Shown here piece after piece: positions 26,073 through 39,159 of a stretch of 64,000 nucleotides of DNA. A model generated the notes under the pieces. The model did no database searches, was not told the DNA's origin, and saw only the letters and a program-made list of their open reading frames with translations. The first letter of the stretch is position 1. Every line of letters starts with the position of its first letter. The translations under genes and the position numbers were made by a program. Location: NCBI RefSeq assembly GCF_040939455.1, contig NC_134109.1:30397501-30461500 (forward strand), written 5' to 3'. Origin of the DNA: Microcebus murinus. Lineage: Eukaryota > Chordata > Mammalia > Primates > Cheirogaleidae.

Positions 26073-26700
26073 TATGGGTTTTGTTAGGAGTCATTTTTCA
26101 TATACACTTAAGATCTGACAACTTAAAATGACACACAATAGTGTGTAGCACTGGTGTTGTACCATGCTTGAGGCTTGGGTTCTAAAGTCAACACATGTGG
26201 CAAAACTTATATATGGAAAATAAAAACAATCCCCATTAAAAAATCTCTTAAATCACCCATATAGTGCAGATTACATGGCTTTATGTATGCTGTGCTGTCT
26301 CTCAGTAAATTCAACGCAGCCAGTTTTCCCTCCAGAGTTGGAACAGATGGTTGTGGCTGTTTCTTTGGTTGAGCCAGATGAAGTAGTTGGCTTGAATTTA
26401 AGGGCCATATTGTAGGAGGAAGAAATTACACATGCATGTATATATGCATCTGTATTATTTCCTTTTGCTGAGCATGTAGTTGAATTCCAGCAATTTAAAC
26501 GTTTGTGTATTTTAACTCCATTGTACCATTTGATTCTCAGTGCTGTCATATCCTTGTCATTGCTTCTCACAGATGCAAGGCCAGGGAAGTGAAAGGAGGT
26601 AGAAAGTAACCCTTTGGGGTCATTGCAATAGTTGGCATGATCAATGAGCAGAATGTCAACCAAATTAAAAAAAAGAAAGCCTTCTAACTAAATTGAATAC
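26073..26700 (-). other. Unrecognised segment with 130-codon ORF
   Basis: The minus strand is open from 26,663 to 26,271, giving a 130-residue conceptual protein rich in Ser/Thr/Asn with seven Cys, no signal peptide and no membrane segment that I can see. I do not recognise it. No poly(A), TSD or splice sites were found, so it may be a fragment of an old transposon, a decayed pseudogene or chance. There is no evidence that it is translated. Confidence 0.25.
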
Positions 26701-26840
26701 AGGCTCTAAACAGCTATAAAAATAATGAAGAGCATGAATGGAGTGCCCACTATATGCTGAATACCAGCTGCCTTGTGTATATTGCCTCACTGAACTGCCT
26801 CATAGCAACATTTTGAAGAAGGTATTATAATCCCTGTGGC
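26701..26840 (-). repeat. MIR SINE fragment, antisense
   Basis: Traces such as 'agtgcccactatatgctga' and 'ctcatagcaacattttgaag' before 'ggtattataatccct'. Confidence 0.6.
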
Positions 26841-28730
26841 CCTGATGTGACTCTTCACGACAACCAGGCGGGCACACAGACTTGGCCCATAGAAGGGAAC
26901 ACACTTAGCCATAGCCAGTGATGGGGACACTCTGAGCCCAGGGCATGGTGCAGACATTCCTGCCCTCTTCCCTTGGGTTGTCTTTCAGGGCACACTAAGT
27001 CTGCCTTGTGTGGGTGCTTGGCAATCTCCTTCCCCAGCCTGCAAAGGTAACTGGAGTAGTTATCTATAAGGAAAATAATTAGAGTAAATTAACTTGTTTT
27101 GAGTTCTGCATGATGGTGCTCATTTTATTGGTAGAGTTGGGGAATTTAAAATACCATTTTGGTGTGAACTTATGAATTACTTACCAGCCAACTCATTTAA
27201 GGAGTGGAATGAATCATGGTCACTTACTATGTTTTTCTTTTGAACATGTTCTCTACTTAATGTCCTAGTTTCTACATTGGATAAATTCTTTGTTTCAGCC
27301 AGCTCCCAAAGACAGCAGTACTAATATAGCACCATTGCCTCAGACAAGCACCACTGGAATATTCCATCTTGTTCATTTCTTACACTTCCTCATGTTGTTT
27401 TTTTAAAAAATCAACTTCTTTAGGCATCATGATTTCTCCCACATATCCCCAAATCATAAATATTGATTATAAGCCTGGTCCATGTTGCCAAAGTCTAAAC
27501 TTTCTACCATGTTCCCTTCCTTTCTTTTCTTTCCCTTCTTCCTTAGGAACCTGGCTTTATTGTACCACTGGCCATTGTGTTTAAACTGGGGACAAAGGAC
27601 TTCAGTTGCCCACACCGGGAGAGATGGGTGAGAAGTAAGGGGGAGAAAGAGGCAGAGATGTGGCAATTCTGCATCTCGCATTTATATATTATACAATGAC
27701 AGTGGTTTGGTTCTTGGGAGCTTTAAGTAGCTTTTTTCCTGTTACCCAACTAGTGAATAGCAGAGCTGGGAGTTGAGCCTGGGTCAGTAAGGTTCCAAAA
27801 CACCTACTGTTTCCATTATATCACACTCCCCACTGTAAGCAACAAAATCCCATTAAATGCAGACATTAAGCAGCAATGATGGGCAGCCTTTGTGTGAATA
27901 GATAGAATCATGTGTAGTTCATTAAATGAGTCTAGGAGTGTGACCTTGGAAAGGGGGTTCAGACTAAGTGAAGGACTTTCCTGAGATCCTGAACACTGAA
28001 TGACAAATGTTTTCTCTGTACGTGGGATTGTGCTAGATGTTTGGAAGGAGACACAGAGCATCCTATAAGACTGTGCTGAAGAGACTTATAGTCTCTTAGC
28101 TGAAGGGAAAAATTATGCATTGTAATAGTCAGGGCTCCTCTTGGAGTAAAGAGCACACTCAAACTGGACAATTAAGGAGAGTTTTGGGAACTAATCTATT
28201 TGTAAAAATGTGGGTGAGGTTTAGGGGATTGGACAAGAATAGTGCGGTAAACTGGGTTCTAGCAAGGATAGAGTTGTGTTACCCATGCACCCAAGACATA
28301 CACGGGCAAAGGGAAGGAACTGCGCGTAGCTGCAAGATGAGGGAGGAACACACCCCTCTTTCAAGAGCTGTGACCTTCAGTAAAGGGAAGCTGCCACCAC
28401 ATGGTGACCCTCAGTCTCACTCTTTCCACTCTCCAATCTCCTTGGGATGTTTTTCCATTAGCTAACCCCAAGCAGAAGCTAGAGGGCAAGTGTGGATTCT
28501 ATCCATAAAGACCTGTCTGCCAGGCCTGGCAAGGAATGGAGAAAGGTAAAGAGTGAATCTGAAAGGGCAAATGACAGATAATTTTGTAAATTGAAACACC
28601 AGTTAAGCGTATTGTGGAGGTTGCTAATTACAGGAGTATTACTGTAAATTACTTTGCGAAATATCCTATTTTTGCACGTTCAGTTCACAGTATCTTTTTT
28701 TTCCCTCATACCTTGCAGGGATGAATTTCT
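26841..28730. other. Unassigned stretch with MIR trace
   Basis: A MIR-like antisense piece lies near 27,740-27,830 ('agtgaatagcagagctggga'). The ORFs at 28,115-28,465 (+, 116 codons) and 27,816-28,171 (-) lack recognisable domains. Confidence 0.4.
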
Positions 28731-28915
28731 TTTTTTTTTTTTTTTTTTTTTTTGAGATCAGTTCTCACTATGTCACCCTGGGTGGAGTGCAGTGGCTATC
28801 CACAGGCACAGTCATAGATAGCAGTACTACCCTCAAACTCCTGGGCTCAAGTGATCCCCCCACCTCAGCCTCCTGAGTAGCTGAGACTACAGGTGTGCAC
28901 CACCGCGCCTGGCCA
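28731..28915 (-). mobile_element. FLAM_A-type 7SL-derived monomer
   Basis: A single arm, not a dimer: poly(T), then 'gtgcagtggctatccacagg' (a stretch kept from 7SL and lost in dimeric Alus), ending 'caccgcgcctggcc'. This fits a fossil left Alu monomer. No clear TSD. Confidence 0.75.
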
Positions 28916-30179
28916 CAGTACCATTTTCATATGTCTTGATGTTTTCTTATTGGGTTACTTTCAAATAAGAATGGCCCAAATTAAATGTTGAAATAGATTG
29001 GCTTCCTGACTTGCCCGAAGTGAGTGAGAGGCAAGGTGAGCTTAAGCCTTCTGGATGAGCACATTTCAATTGCATTGCATAAGCAATGCTTTTGCTCAAT
29101 GTTTTCCCATTGTGTAACTTTACTCCACTCCTATTTTTCTCCATGCCCTTTCCCACCATTTTTTTTTTTTTTTGTATCTTCCTTTCTTTCATTTTTACTC
29201 TCTCATCTTTTCCTCCAGTGAAAATGGCTGCTTGGCTCACGCCTCCATCAACAGACACTTGGAAATAATGTATCATGGCAGCTTTTCAAGGATTTTTTCT
29301 CTTTCCTCCCTCTGGAGAGAAAAACAAAAGGGTAAAGATGGCTTGGGGGATTGGATCAGAACATTGTTTTACTGGAATTTGCAGCTGTTTCTGGATTGCA
29401 GAAGTCACTGGAGGGAAACAATGTGCTCAGGGACTGAAGGAAATGGTTTGGCTCCAATCTGTCCCGAGTCATCTGGGGAGAAAGTTTTTCATTGTTATAA
29501 AGGTTGCCACTCCACAAAGATTTTGCATCTCTCTGTGGAGAGTGTGTGTCGGGGTAGAGGCATGAGAAATTCACATAGGATGGGAGCACAAAAAGGCCAA
29601 GGTAAAATGCTGGTGAAAGGGAAAAGCACAAATATAACTGACCTTTGGTCAGGAGACGGACATTTTCTGGGTTCTGGCTTAGACATGCAGCTCATGAAAG
29701 GTTCACCCTATATTTCTAAGATTCTGAGAGCTAGGGTGAGTCAATGAGATTTTCATTTTTACCCAGCAGGCAAAATGAAGATGGGGTTTCTATAGGCAGG
29801 TGGATCCAGTTAATAAATGAATGGCTTCTTATCAAATGTGAAAGACTATATTTATGTGCCTGAGTATTTCTGGCTCTGTATCTATAAGGAACAGATAAAT
29901 CTGTACACACTTTTGCACTCCTATGTACATGTTACTGGTATTATTTGAGGAAGTCTCTGGAGCTACGAGTTTTCCTCCCTGGGTACTCTCTCTGCATGGG
30001 TCCTGTAATCTCTATGGAAGGTGCCTGTAGAACACTCTGCAGGTGGGCGGAGATCTAGATAGGTAGGCAATTGTGGTCACTTACCTCCCTACTGGCATTC
30101 ATTCTAGCTCCTGTTGGTAGATACTTCAGTTTACTTTTGGGTTCACATATATTCTCCCTTATTGATTATTTTTAGGAAG
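28916..30179. other. Unassigned stretch with several ORFs
   Basis: The + strand is open for 191 codons at 29,172-29,747 and overlaps ORFs of 96 (+), 91 (-) and 109 (-) codons. None shows a domain I can name, and overlap on both strands suggests local stop depletion. No promoter, splice or poly(A) evidence was tied to them. Confidence 0.35.
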
Positions 30180-30585
30180 TTAGTGTATGGATTGAATGGT
30201 GTCCCCACCAAAAGATGTTGAAATACCAACCCCCATGCCTGTAAATGTGACCTTATTTGGAAATGGGGTCTTTGCAGATGATCGAAGAGGTCATTAAGAC
30301 AGGCCTAATCCAATATGACTGACGTCCCTATACAAAGGAGAAATTTGGACAGAGACAGACACACATAGAGAAAAGACAATGTGAAGACACAGGGAAAGAT
30401 GGCCATCTGCAAGCCAAGGCTACAGAAGCTAGGAGAGCAGCAAGATTCTCTCTTGCAGCCCTCAGAAGGGATCAACACTTCATTTCAGACCTCTGGCCTC
30501 CAGAACTGTGCGACACAATAAATTTCTGTTATTTAAGCCACTCGGTTTGTGGTACTTTGTTATGGCAGTCCCAGGAAAATCATAC
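30180..30585 (+). mobile_element. MLT1 LTR
   Basis: Solo LTR: 'tatggattgaatggtgtccc', 'accttatttggaaatggggt', 'cctccagaactgtgcgacac' and 'ggtactttgttatggcagt'. Confidence 0.87.
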
Positions 30586-31270
30586 AGTAAAGTGTGATGA
30601 AATCTTCTGGTAAAATACTTATTGCTCCAATGAAGAAACTGAAGCTCAAAAAGTTAAATGACTTATGCAATCATGGGGCCAGTCAGGAGACAGAGGTCTA
30701 AATTCCCAGATCATTCCTCTACCTTCTGCTATAACTGGTCTGATTTGGATAAATCTTGACAACAAGATTCTACCATTGGGTCAAGAGGACAGAAAAATGT
30801 CATCCCTGTCTTGTAATATACACATGACTAGACTTGAACAGTTTAGAACAGACTTTGGCATTATTAACATGGAGTGGGCTTGCTTCTGCTGGGACTTTCA
30901 GTGTCCATGGATTTTGCATATGCTTACTGACTCATCTTTCAAAAAGCCTCAGAAACTTGCAGAGATCGCTAGTGGCTTATGTATCCAAATTACACCTTAT
31001 ATGTGAAAAGAGGTAACTACCTGGAGTACTTCCTGGGAAGGTCAAGAACAATTTAATCTACATCTAGTGGCATCTCTTACAAAAATCTAAAGTTCTGGCA
31101 AAGCTGTTGGTGCTCCCTGAGCCAGGCAAAGTTGTGACAGGTGAAAGGTACAGAGTGTGTGTCCTACTTGCAAGCTGTTGGTCCTCTACCTCTCTGTTCC
31201 CCTGTCTTCACAGCTACAAATTCAGTGGTTATCATCCTCAGAGTAGGAAGGAACTCAGCCTGCCTGCCTG
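30586..31270. other. Unassigned stretch with MIR trace
   Basis: MIR-like antisense sequence at about 30,610-30,730 ('aagaaactgaagctcaaaaa'). A 113-codon ORF at 30,665-31,006 starts inside it and is not recognisable. Confidence 0.4.
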
Positions 31271-31677
31271 CGATGGTTTGAATGTTTGTCATCTCTAGAA
31301 CTCATGTGGAAATTTGATTGCCAATGCAATGGTATTGGGAAGTGGGGCCTGTAAGTGGTGATTAGACCATGAGTGAGTTTAATGCTTTTGAAAAAGGACT
31401 TTCAGGAGTGGGTTCTCTCTCTCTCTCTCTCTCTCTCTGTGCACTCTTCTCTTCTGCCATGTGAGGAACAGTGTCTCCCCTTACTCCCCTGTAGAATGCA
31501 GTGGTTGAAGTGCTGTCTTGGAAGCAGAGATTGGGCCCTTACCAGGCACCAAAGTTGCTGATGCCTTGATCTTGGACTTCCCAGCCTCCAGAACTGTGGG
31601 AGAAAGAAATTTCAGTTCTTTGTACATTACCCAGTCTCAGCTATTCTGTCATAGCAGCACAAAATGAACTAAGACCC
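31271..31677 (+). mobile_element. MLT1/MST-type LTR with (CT)n
   Basis: Starts 'gatggtttgaatgtttgtc' and ends 'aaaatgaactaagacc'. An internal (CT)n run is at 31,415-31,438. Solo LTR. Confidence 0.8.
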
Positions 31678-31958
31678 CGCCTCATTCCTCTTCAGCTCCT
31701 CCTGGGACCTAATATACTGCCTGAAGCTGCCCTTCCTGTCTGTGAGTGTTTGGGAGGGCTTACTAATCTCTCTGAACCTGACTCTCTTTTGGTTGTTACT
31801 TGGGGCTCTCAGCAGTCAGTCTCTAAGCTTCCCTCTGACATGGGGGAGTCAATCCCTTTGCTTCCTCTCTCTCTGGGCACCAGCAGAGCCCAAGCCTCAT
31901 ACCTCCTGCATACTGCTCCCAAGCAGCCGCCCCATGCTACTTGAAGAAGTGGTTAGTG

Positions 31959-32300
31959 CAGTCATCCCTTGGTATTCATGGGGGATTGGTTCCAGGACCT
32001 CCCAAGGATACCAAAATTCACAGATGCTCAAGTCCCTTATACAAAATAGCATAGTATGTGCATATGACCAACATACAGCATCCTGTATATTTTAAATCAT
32101 CTCTGGATTACATATAATACCTAATACAATGTAAATGCTATGTAAATTGTTATGCTGTATTGTTTAGGCAATAATGAAAAGAAAAAAAGTCTATACACGT
32201 TCAATACAGCTACACCCATCCAGTTTTTTTCTTGAATATTTTCTAACTGCACTTGATTGAATCCACAGATGCAGAACCCATGGATATGGAGGGCTGACTG
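31959..32300. mobile_element. Tigger-like DNA transposon, near full length
   Basis: Starts 'cagtcatcccttggtattca' and ends 'tatggagggctgactg', imperfect inverted repeats flanked by TG and TA (TA expected). The centre matches the 7,982 copy. Non-autonomous, with no transposase ORF. Confidence 0.8.
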
Positions 32301-33424
32301 TAATTGGATTTGAATCAGCAGAGGAAAGCTCTATTAGGCTTTTATACTATCATTGTCTGGCTTGGGAGAATCAAGAGGAAATACCACATGCTCAAATGTA
32401 GAATTTCATTACAGGACTTTGGGTAAAAAGGATGTGGACTACCAACATAATAACTGAAAGAAAAGACTTCTTACAGAAGATTGGAATCTCTTTGTCTGCC
32501 TACTTTTGGTTTTGTAACTTGAAACATGGAGAAGCATTTTGGTAAAGGAGGGAGCCAGAAAAGGGAAGAAGAGGAAAGAGCTATGTGATCACTATCTGAT
32601 CCAGTTTGAATCACTGGTTAAGTGGACAACAGCAAAAAGCTGACCCAACCATTTAAGAGAGATTTTGTGAGATATTGGCCACACATAGAACTTCTTCTTC
32701 TTCTTCTTCTTTTTTTTTTAAAAAAAGGGCTGAATTATGACTTTCAAGGACCCCAGGTACTTTTGCCTTCTTGGGCCCCATTCCTCCATAAAAAAATATT
32801 TAAAATTATATTTTGCAATGACATTGGTATAAAGGTGAAAATATTAATATTACAACATTTTCTTTGACCCTAAGGTTCATTTTTTCTTCTAATCTTAAAA
32901 GAAATTAAAACTATTATATAGGCTGTAAAAGTATTGGGGGCCCTAGGTATGGTGCTTGCTGTGCCTAATGGATAAGTTAGCTCAGGCTTCAGGGCCCTGG
33001 GAACAAAGTATGGCATAGAATGAGCTAGGAAGGAGGCCCTTCTTCCAGCTTCTGTGTGAAATTCAGGTCCATTCTGACATCCTCATGATAAAAAGCTTCA
33101 AGAAGATGCAGAGATAGCACACATGGTATGGACTTTGGCATTCTCGTGATGGGTGGTGGCAGAGATGAAGCTCCTTGAAGTGGTCCTGAGGTCAACACAC
33201 ATGAATAAGTGGGAGCTAAAGCGGCAGAAGATGATCAGGATGGACAATTCATGATGGCTGTGGTGACAGCCTGAGCTTTTTCATATTTTGAGAAATGAAT
33301 CAAGGCATTTTCCTCCTGCAAGTCCTTATGTCTTTACCTTTCCCTGATGTTAACTAGCATTTATTGCTGCAGAGGACAAATGACATAATAGAAAAAGATA
33401 GATTTCCAAAGTCAATGTTCCCCT
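32301..33424. other. Unassigned stretch
   Basis: A short (TTC)n run lies at about 32,691-32,710. No gene or classified repeat recognised. Confidence 0.4.
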
Positions 33425-34782
33425 TTCCATTACTTTTATTAAAGTATAACTTATTTATAGTAAAATTTATCCTATTTACTAGGCAATCCTATGAGTTTTA
33501 ACAAAAGCATATAATCATGTAACCACCACCACAATCAAGTTTCATCATTCCCCCCAATTCTCCAGTTTCTCCTTGTAGACAGCCCTCTCCCTGACTGTAG
33601 CACTGAACGACTGTTGATCTGTTTTCTGTGCCTATAGTCTTGCCTACGTAAGAATATCTTCCTAGTAGAATCATACTGTATATAGCCTTTTGGCTCTGTC
33701 TTCTTTCACTTAGCATAATGTATTTAGATTCACTTATGTTGGGTATATCAGTATAATAGCTTAGCTCTTTTAAAAAATTGTGGTAAAATATATATTACAC
33801 AAAATTTATCATTTTAACCACTTTTCAGGGTACAATTCAGTGACATTAAGTGCATTCACATTGTTGTGCAACCATCATCACCACCCATCTCTAGAACTTT
33901 TTCTTAAGCTGAAACCCTGTCCCATTAAACAATAAACTCCCATTCCTCCCTCTCCCTAGTCCCTGGTTACTTCTATTCTACTTTGTGTCTTTATCAATTT
34001 TTCTATTCTGGGTACATCGTATAAGTGGAATTATCCAATATTTTTCCTTTATGTCTGGCTTATTTCACTTAGCATAATGTCTTTAAGGTTGATCCATGCT
34101 GTAGTATGTATCAGAATTTCATTCCTTTTTAAGGCTGAATAATATTCTATTATGTGTATATACAACATTTTGTGAATTCATTCATCCATCGAAGGACATT
34201 TGGGTTGCTTCTGCCTTTTGTCTATTATGAATGATGACGCTGTAAATATTGGTATAAGTTTGTTCCTTTTTATTGCTGAGAACTACTGTATTACATTTTA
34301 TGAATGTACCAAACTTTGCTTATCTACCCACCTGCTGAGGAGAATTGAATTGTTTCCCATATTTGGTGATTGTGAATAAAGCCACTATAAATATTTATGT
34401 TTATAAATTACAATATAAGTGTTTGTTTATAAATACCTAGGGGTTGGATTGCTGGGTCATATGGTATATATATGTTCAACTTTATGAGAAACTGCCAAAA
34501 CTGTTTTCGAAAATGGCTGTATTATTTTGCATGCCTACCAGCAAAGTATGGGAGCTCCAGTTGCTTCACATCCTTGTTAGCATTTTATATCGTTAGTTAT
34601 TTTGTCAGTTATTACCCATTCTAGCAGGTATGAAGTGGTATCTCATTGTAGTTTTAATTTGCATATCCCTATTGACTAATGATATTAAGCATCTTCTCAT
34701 GTGTTTATTGGTCATCTGCATATTTTCTTTGGTGAAGTTTATATTCAGATCTCTTGCCCTATCTTTAAATTGGGCAAACCAA
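33425..34782 (-). repeat. L1 3' end (ORF2 tail and 3' UTR), antisense
   Basis: On the + strand the 3' UTR comes first ('ttgtggtaaaatatatatta', 'gttgtgcaaccatcatcacc'), then the ORF2 tail ('ggattgctgggtcatatggt', 'gaagtggtatctcattgtag'). This is the reverse complement of an L1M-class element, about 1.36 kb. The ORF is broken. Confidence 0.85.
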
Positions 34783-35263
34783 CACTTTTGATTTGTGAGG
34801 TTTTGTGCATCAAAAGCCTGCATCTCATGACAGTGATTGTAGAGGCAACCTTCTCCTCTCGCCAGAGTCAGCACTGCTTGTTACCACCATTCTCCAAATG
34901 AACAAGCAAATCTTTATGGGGTGAATCATTGTAGATTGAATAAATATTTATATTCCAAGTGACAGAGAACCTGATAGAAAATTTAGCAGACTAACCTAAT
35001 CCAGAGATCCCATCTCATCCCAGAATGGTAGAAAGAGGGTAGGTTTTAGAATTAGATGAATCTTCTTTAAGATCTGGTATTACCCATCATGAACTGTGTA
35101 TCTCTGGACATGGTACTTCACCTCTTCCAGCCTTATTTTCCTTGTCTGTTAAATGGGGATCATAATCTCTACCTACAATAAAATTCTGATGCTAATTGCC
35201 TAGAGTTAGGACAAATTTTACAGGTTGAGGGCACAGTCCTCCACAAGACTCCAGCCATACTAT
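34783..35263. other. Unassigned stretch with MIR
   Basis: A sense MIR lies at about 35,040-35,210 ('gaactgtgtatctctggaca', 'ctgttaaatggggatcataa'). The rest is unassigned. Confidence 0.5.
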
Positions 35264-35551
35264 TTTTTTGAGACAGAGTCTGGCTCTATTGCTCAGGTTA
35301 GAGTACCATGGTGTCAGCCTAGCTCTCAGCAACCTCAAACTCCTGGGATCAAGCGATCCTCCTGCTTCAGCCTCCCAAGTAGCTTGGACTACAGGTGTGT
35401 GCCACTACACTTGGCTAATTTCTTTCTATTTTTAGTAGAGATGGGGTCTCACTCTTGCTGAGACTGGTCCGGAAGTCCTGATCTCAAGTGATCCTCTTGC
35501 TTCGGCTTCCCAGAGTGCTAGGATTATAGGCATGAGCCACCTCGCCCAGCC
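35264..35551 (-). mobile_element. Old Alu SINE, antisense
   Basis: Antisense Alu from 'tttgagacagagtctggctc' to 'cacctcgcccagcc', diverged. Confidence 0.88.
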
Positions 35552-35857
35552 TAATTATTTATTTTTAATTCATGGAGTTCAAAGAAGGTTGAAATAGATA
35601 CGTGCTTTCCAATGGGCTTTTGTACCATTGAAGATAACTCCAAAAACATTTGCTTCTTTGCTTGCAAAAGCTCCTACCTGAGCATATCATAATTTCAGTG
35701 AACTTAAAAGCTCCCAGTTCTGGATTCTTTGTTGAGGAAGCCCATGATCATAGTATTAGTATTTTAGATACTTAGCTATGTCACAGGTGATACTTAATGA
35801 CATGCAAATTTGTATTATTCAAGGTTCTCCAGAGAAACAGAGTCAATAGGATGTGTG

Positions 35858-35860
<3 letters not shown>

Positions 35861-35893
<33 letters not shown>
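35861..35893. repeat. (TG)n dinucleotide repeat
   Basis: About 16 TG units within the MLT2-like LTR, likely length-variable. Confidence 0.95.
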
Positions 35894-35896
<3 letters not shown>

Positions 35897-36055
35897 GAGA
35901 TTTATTTTAGGGCATTGCCTCACCCAACTGTGGAGCCTTGGTGAGTCCAAAAATCTGATGGGGAAGGCCAGTTGGCTAGAGACTCAGGAAAGAGTTGCAA
36001 TCCAAGTCCAAAAGTAGTTTGCTATTGAACCAGGAGGAGCTGATGTTGCAGATGA

Positions 36056-36412
<357 letters not shown>

Positions 36413-36632
36413 TGAAGGCAGTGTGTTGGCAAGGTTCCTTCTTGCTTGGGGGAGTTCAGCCTTTTGTTCTAGCCAGTCCTTCAACTGATTGGGCGAGGCC
36501 CACCACATTGTGGAGAGCAATCTGCTTTACTCAAAGTCCACCAAAAAAAAAAAAAAAAACACCCAGAAGTTTTGACCAAACACCTGGCCACTGTGGCCCA
36601 GTCAAGTTGACACATAAAATTAACCATCATGG

Positions 36633-37899
36633 AATGATTATCTCCAATATGTGCAATGAGATCATGTGATTTGACCTCAGTGGTTCCAATGTGTAAGAGA
36701 AAACAATTAGAAGAAAATGCTCTAAAACACTATGGGTGACTGTGTTAAGATGGTAGTATTAGGATCATTTACTACCTTTCTCTGAATTCTTGGCTTGAGG
36801 AAAAGCCTAACTCAAAGAGGAGCAAGGGAAATTAGGATAAATCTCAGCCTAGGACAAGTGGGTGGACCATGGATGGGTGGACCCATGTACAAGATCCATC
36901 CGGAAAGGTTCCTTTAAAAGGTAAGGAAACAAGAACTCTCAGAACTGGGGTTTTGCCTGTAATTATCACATTCACTAAGCAAAAAGGAAGAGGGAGAGAA
37001 TGAGAAATGTGGAAGAGAATGAGAAAATGTCAACAAGAGGCTTGTCACGACACAGAGAGACACGTTTAGATCAAGAACTGGTCGACGTCATGCAGAAATT
37101 ATGCTCATTTTACCTAATGGGTTTTGCTAGGCAAGCTGACTCTTACATTTGCTACTTTCCTCATCGTTTATATGTGCATTTCCATTGCCTTTCAGGCTCT
37201 GATGGAAAATTAGCTTCAGTTACATTTTGTTAAATGAAGGAGCTCTATTAAATTAGCCTCATAAATCAGCTTCTCTGTTCCTTAATCATTTTTTCTGCTC
37301 TCTCCTGGACTCTCTCCCACTTATCTCTTTCCGGCATGGAGTTATCTGTGGCTGCACACAGTGTCCTTGATCATAGCACCAACTGTTCCCGCACCTCCTC
37401 GCTCCTATCTTTCCTCAGACCTTTCTCTCCATTCCTCCTTTCCAAAGGCCTGAAGCTAGTGGAATGTGTTTAGACACCACTTTGTTCCCAGCTCTGCCCA
37501 CCCTCCCCAGACTGAGACTCTGGGCCAAATCTTATCTAAGCACTTATCGTGGGTGTCTCTGTATTTGCCTACAAACTTGGCAAGCTTCTGCAGGCAAGAG
37601 TGACATATGGCGGTGCACTCCTGAACCAGGAAACTCCCACAGAAAGTGTCATGAAATTGGGGCTGTCGGAGGATCTGGGGGCAGGAAGGGAGTGCTAATG
37701 GCCAGACAACTGTTAGGGAGGCCTGGGGCTAAACTTAGACAAGACTGTGAAGCTGGCAGGATCCATCTTCAGGCCTACCACTTTCCTCTCAGCCCTCACA
37801 GGCCCACCTCCGGGTTCTCAATGCCCACAGACTCTCCCTGGGTGTCCTGCTCAACCTGGACAGCCAGTGAGATTCTACGCTCATGCTAATTCACATGTA
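36633..37899. other. Unassigned stretch
   Basis: The longest ORF is 141 codons at 37,464-37,889 (+), not recognisable. No repeat or RNA gene assigned. Confidence 0.4.
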
Positions 37900-38952
37900 C
37901 ATTTCATAAACTCAACCAATAACAAGAGGGCAAGAAGATTTGAACAGACATTTCTCTAAAGAAGATGTAGAAATGGCAAACAAGTGCATGCAAAGGTGAT
38001 CAACATCATTAGTCATTAGGGAAATGCGAGTTAAACCCACAGTGAGATACCACTGCACCCGTTCACCAGAATGGTTAAAATGACATGATCAACCACGCCC
38101 AGGGTCAGCAAGGATGCAAAGCAACTGGAAGTCTCCCACGCCGTTGGTGGGAATGCAAGACAGTGTGGCCACTTTGGAAAAGTTTTGATAATTTTTTTAA
38201 GACAGTTTTGATAGTACTGTGAACTAAAATGCTCACCCCCCACCCCATTGGCTGACTGAATGGACTCCCTCGTGGCCAAAGGAATATTCTAGGGCAAAGT
38301 TGCCTGCCAGGAGGAGGGAGGTCAGACATGCCTTATCATGCCCTCCTCCCTTCTTGGAGACTTCCTTTGTAACCCATTAACAGGCCTAAGGGTATGCAAG
38401 ACAAACCTGCAGGTCCTCAATTTATGCAACAAATGGTGGCTTATCTCTGGTAAACAGTTTATGTTAAAACATTCCAGGTCTTTAGACAAAGCTTCATGTC
38501 TTTAGCTAATTACAATCTAAAGAATCTTTAAACCCACCTATAACCTGTAAGCCCCCACTTCGAGATGGCCCTCCTTTTTGGGCCAAACCAATGTATGCCT
38601 CCCACATATTGATTGATGGCTTTACCCGGAACCCTTGTCTCTAAAATGTATAAAAACCAAACTGTAACCCAGCCACAGCGAGCCCGCTTGCCCAAGGCCT
38701 CTTGGCAGTGGCTCCGGGTCATGGTCCTCAAATTTGGCTCAGAATAAATCTCTTTAAAATTATTTTGCAGATTTTGGCTTTTTTTCCCGTTGACAGTACC
38801 TTCAAAAGGTAAACATATATGTACCCTATGACAACATAGCTATTTGACTTCTAGGTATTTACTCAAGAAAGATGAAAGTATATGCTCCATGCAGAGACTT
38901 GTACACAAATGATCACAGCAGCTTCATTTGCAGTAGCCCCAATGGTGAACAA
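37900..38952 (+). repeat. L1 ORF2 3' fragment split by solo LTR
   Basis: Left part: 'gatttgaacagacatttctc', then 'tgagataccactgcacccg' and 'gttggtgggaatgcaagac'. The right part resumes at 38,800 with 'tatttgacttctaggtattt' and 'caatggtgaaca'. Sense L1, decayed, interrupted by the LTR at 38,218-38,795. Confidence 0.85.
38218..38795 (+). mobile_element. Solo class I ERV LTR
   Basis: A 578-bp LTR beginning TGTGAACT and ending GTTGACA (TG...CA), flanked by the 4-bp TSD gtac at 38,214-38,217 and 38,796-38,799. It has a TATA-like 'tataaaaacc' near 38,650 and AATAAA at about 38,744. Length, 4-bp TSD and layout fit a gammaretrovirus-like (ERV1) LTR left by recombination. The family name was not assigned. 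Confidence 0.85.
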
Positions 38953-38954
38953 TC

Positions 38955-39150
38955 TGTAGCAGTCTGCTCAGGCTTGCATGACACGATGCCACACTCTCTG
39001 TGACTTAAACAACAGACACTTATATTCTCACAGTTCTGGAGGCCAGAAAGTCCAAGATCAAGGTTCTGGCGAGGGCCCTCTTCCTGGCTTGCAGAAGATT
39101 GCTTTGTCTTCAGTGGCCTTTCCTCTGAGTATGCTCAGGGGAACAGGAAG
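38955..39150 (-). mobile_element. MLT1 LTR fragment, antisense
   Basis: 'tctgtgacttaaacaacaga' and 'ggaggccagaaagtccaaga' show the antisense MLT1 end. Truncated on the right. Confidence 0.75.
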
Positions 39151-39159
39151 GGGAACCCG

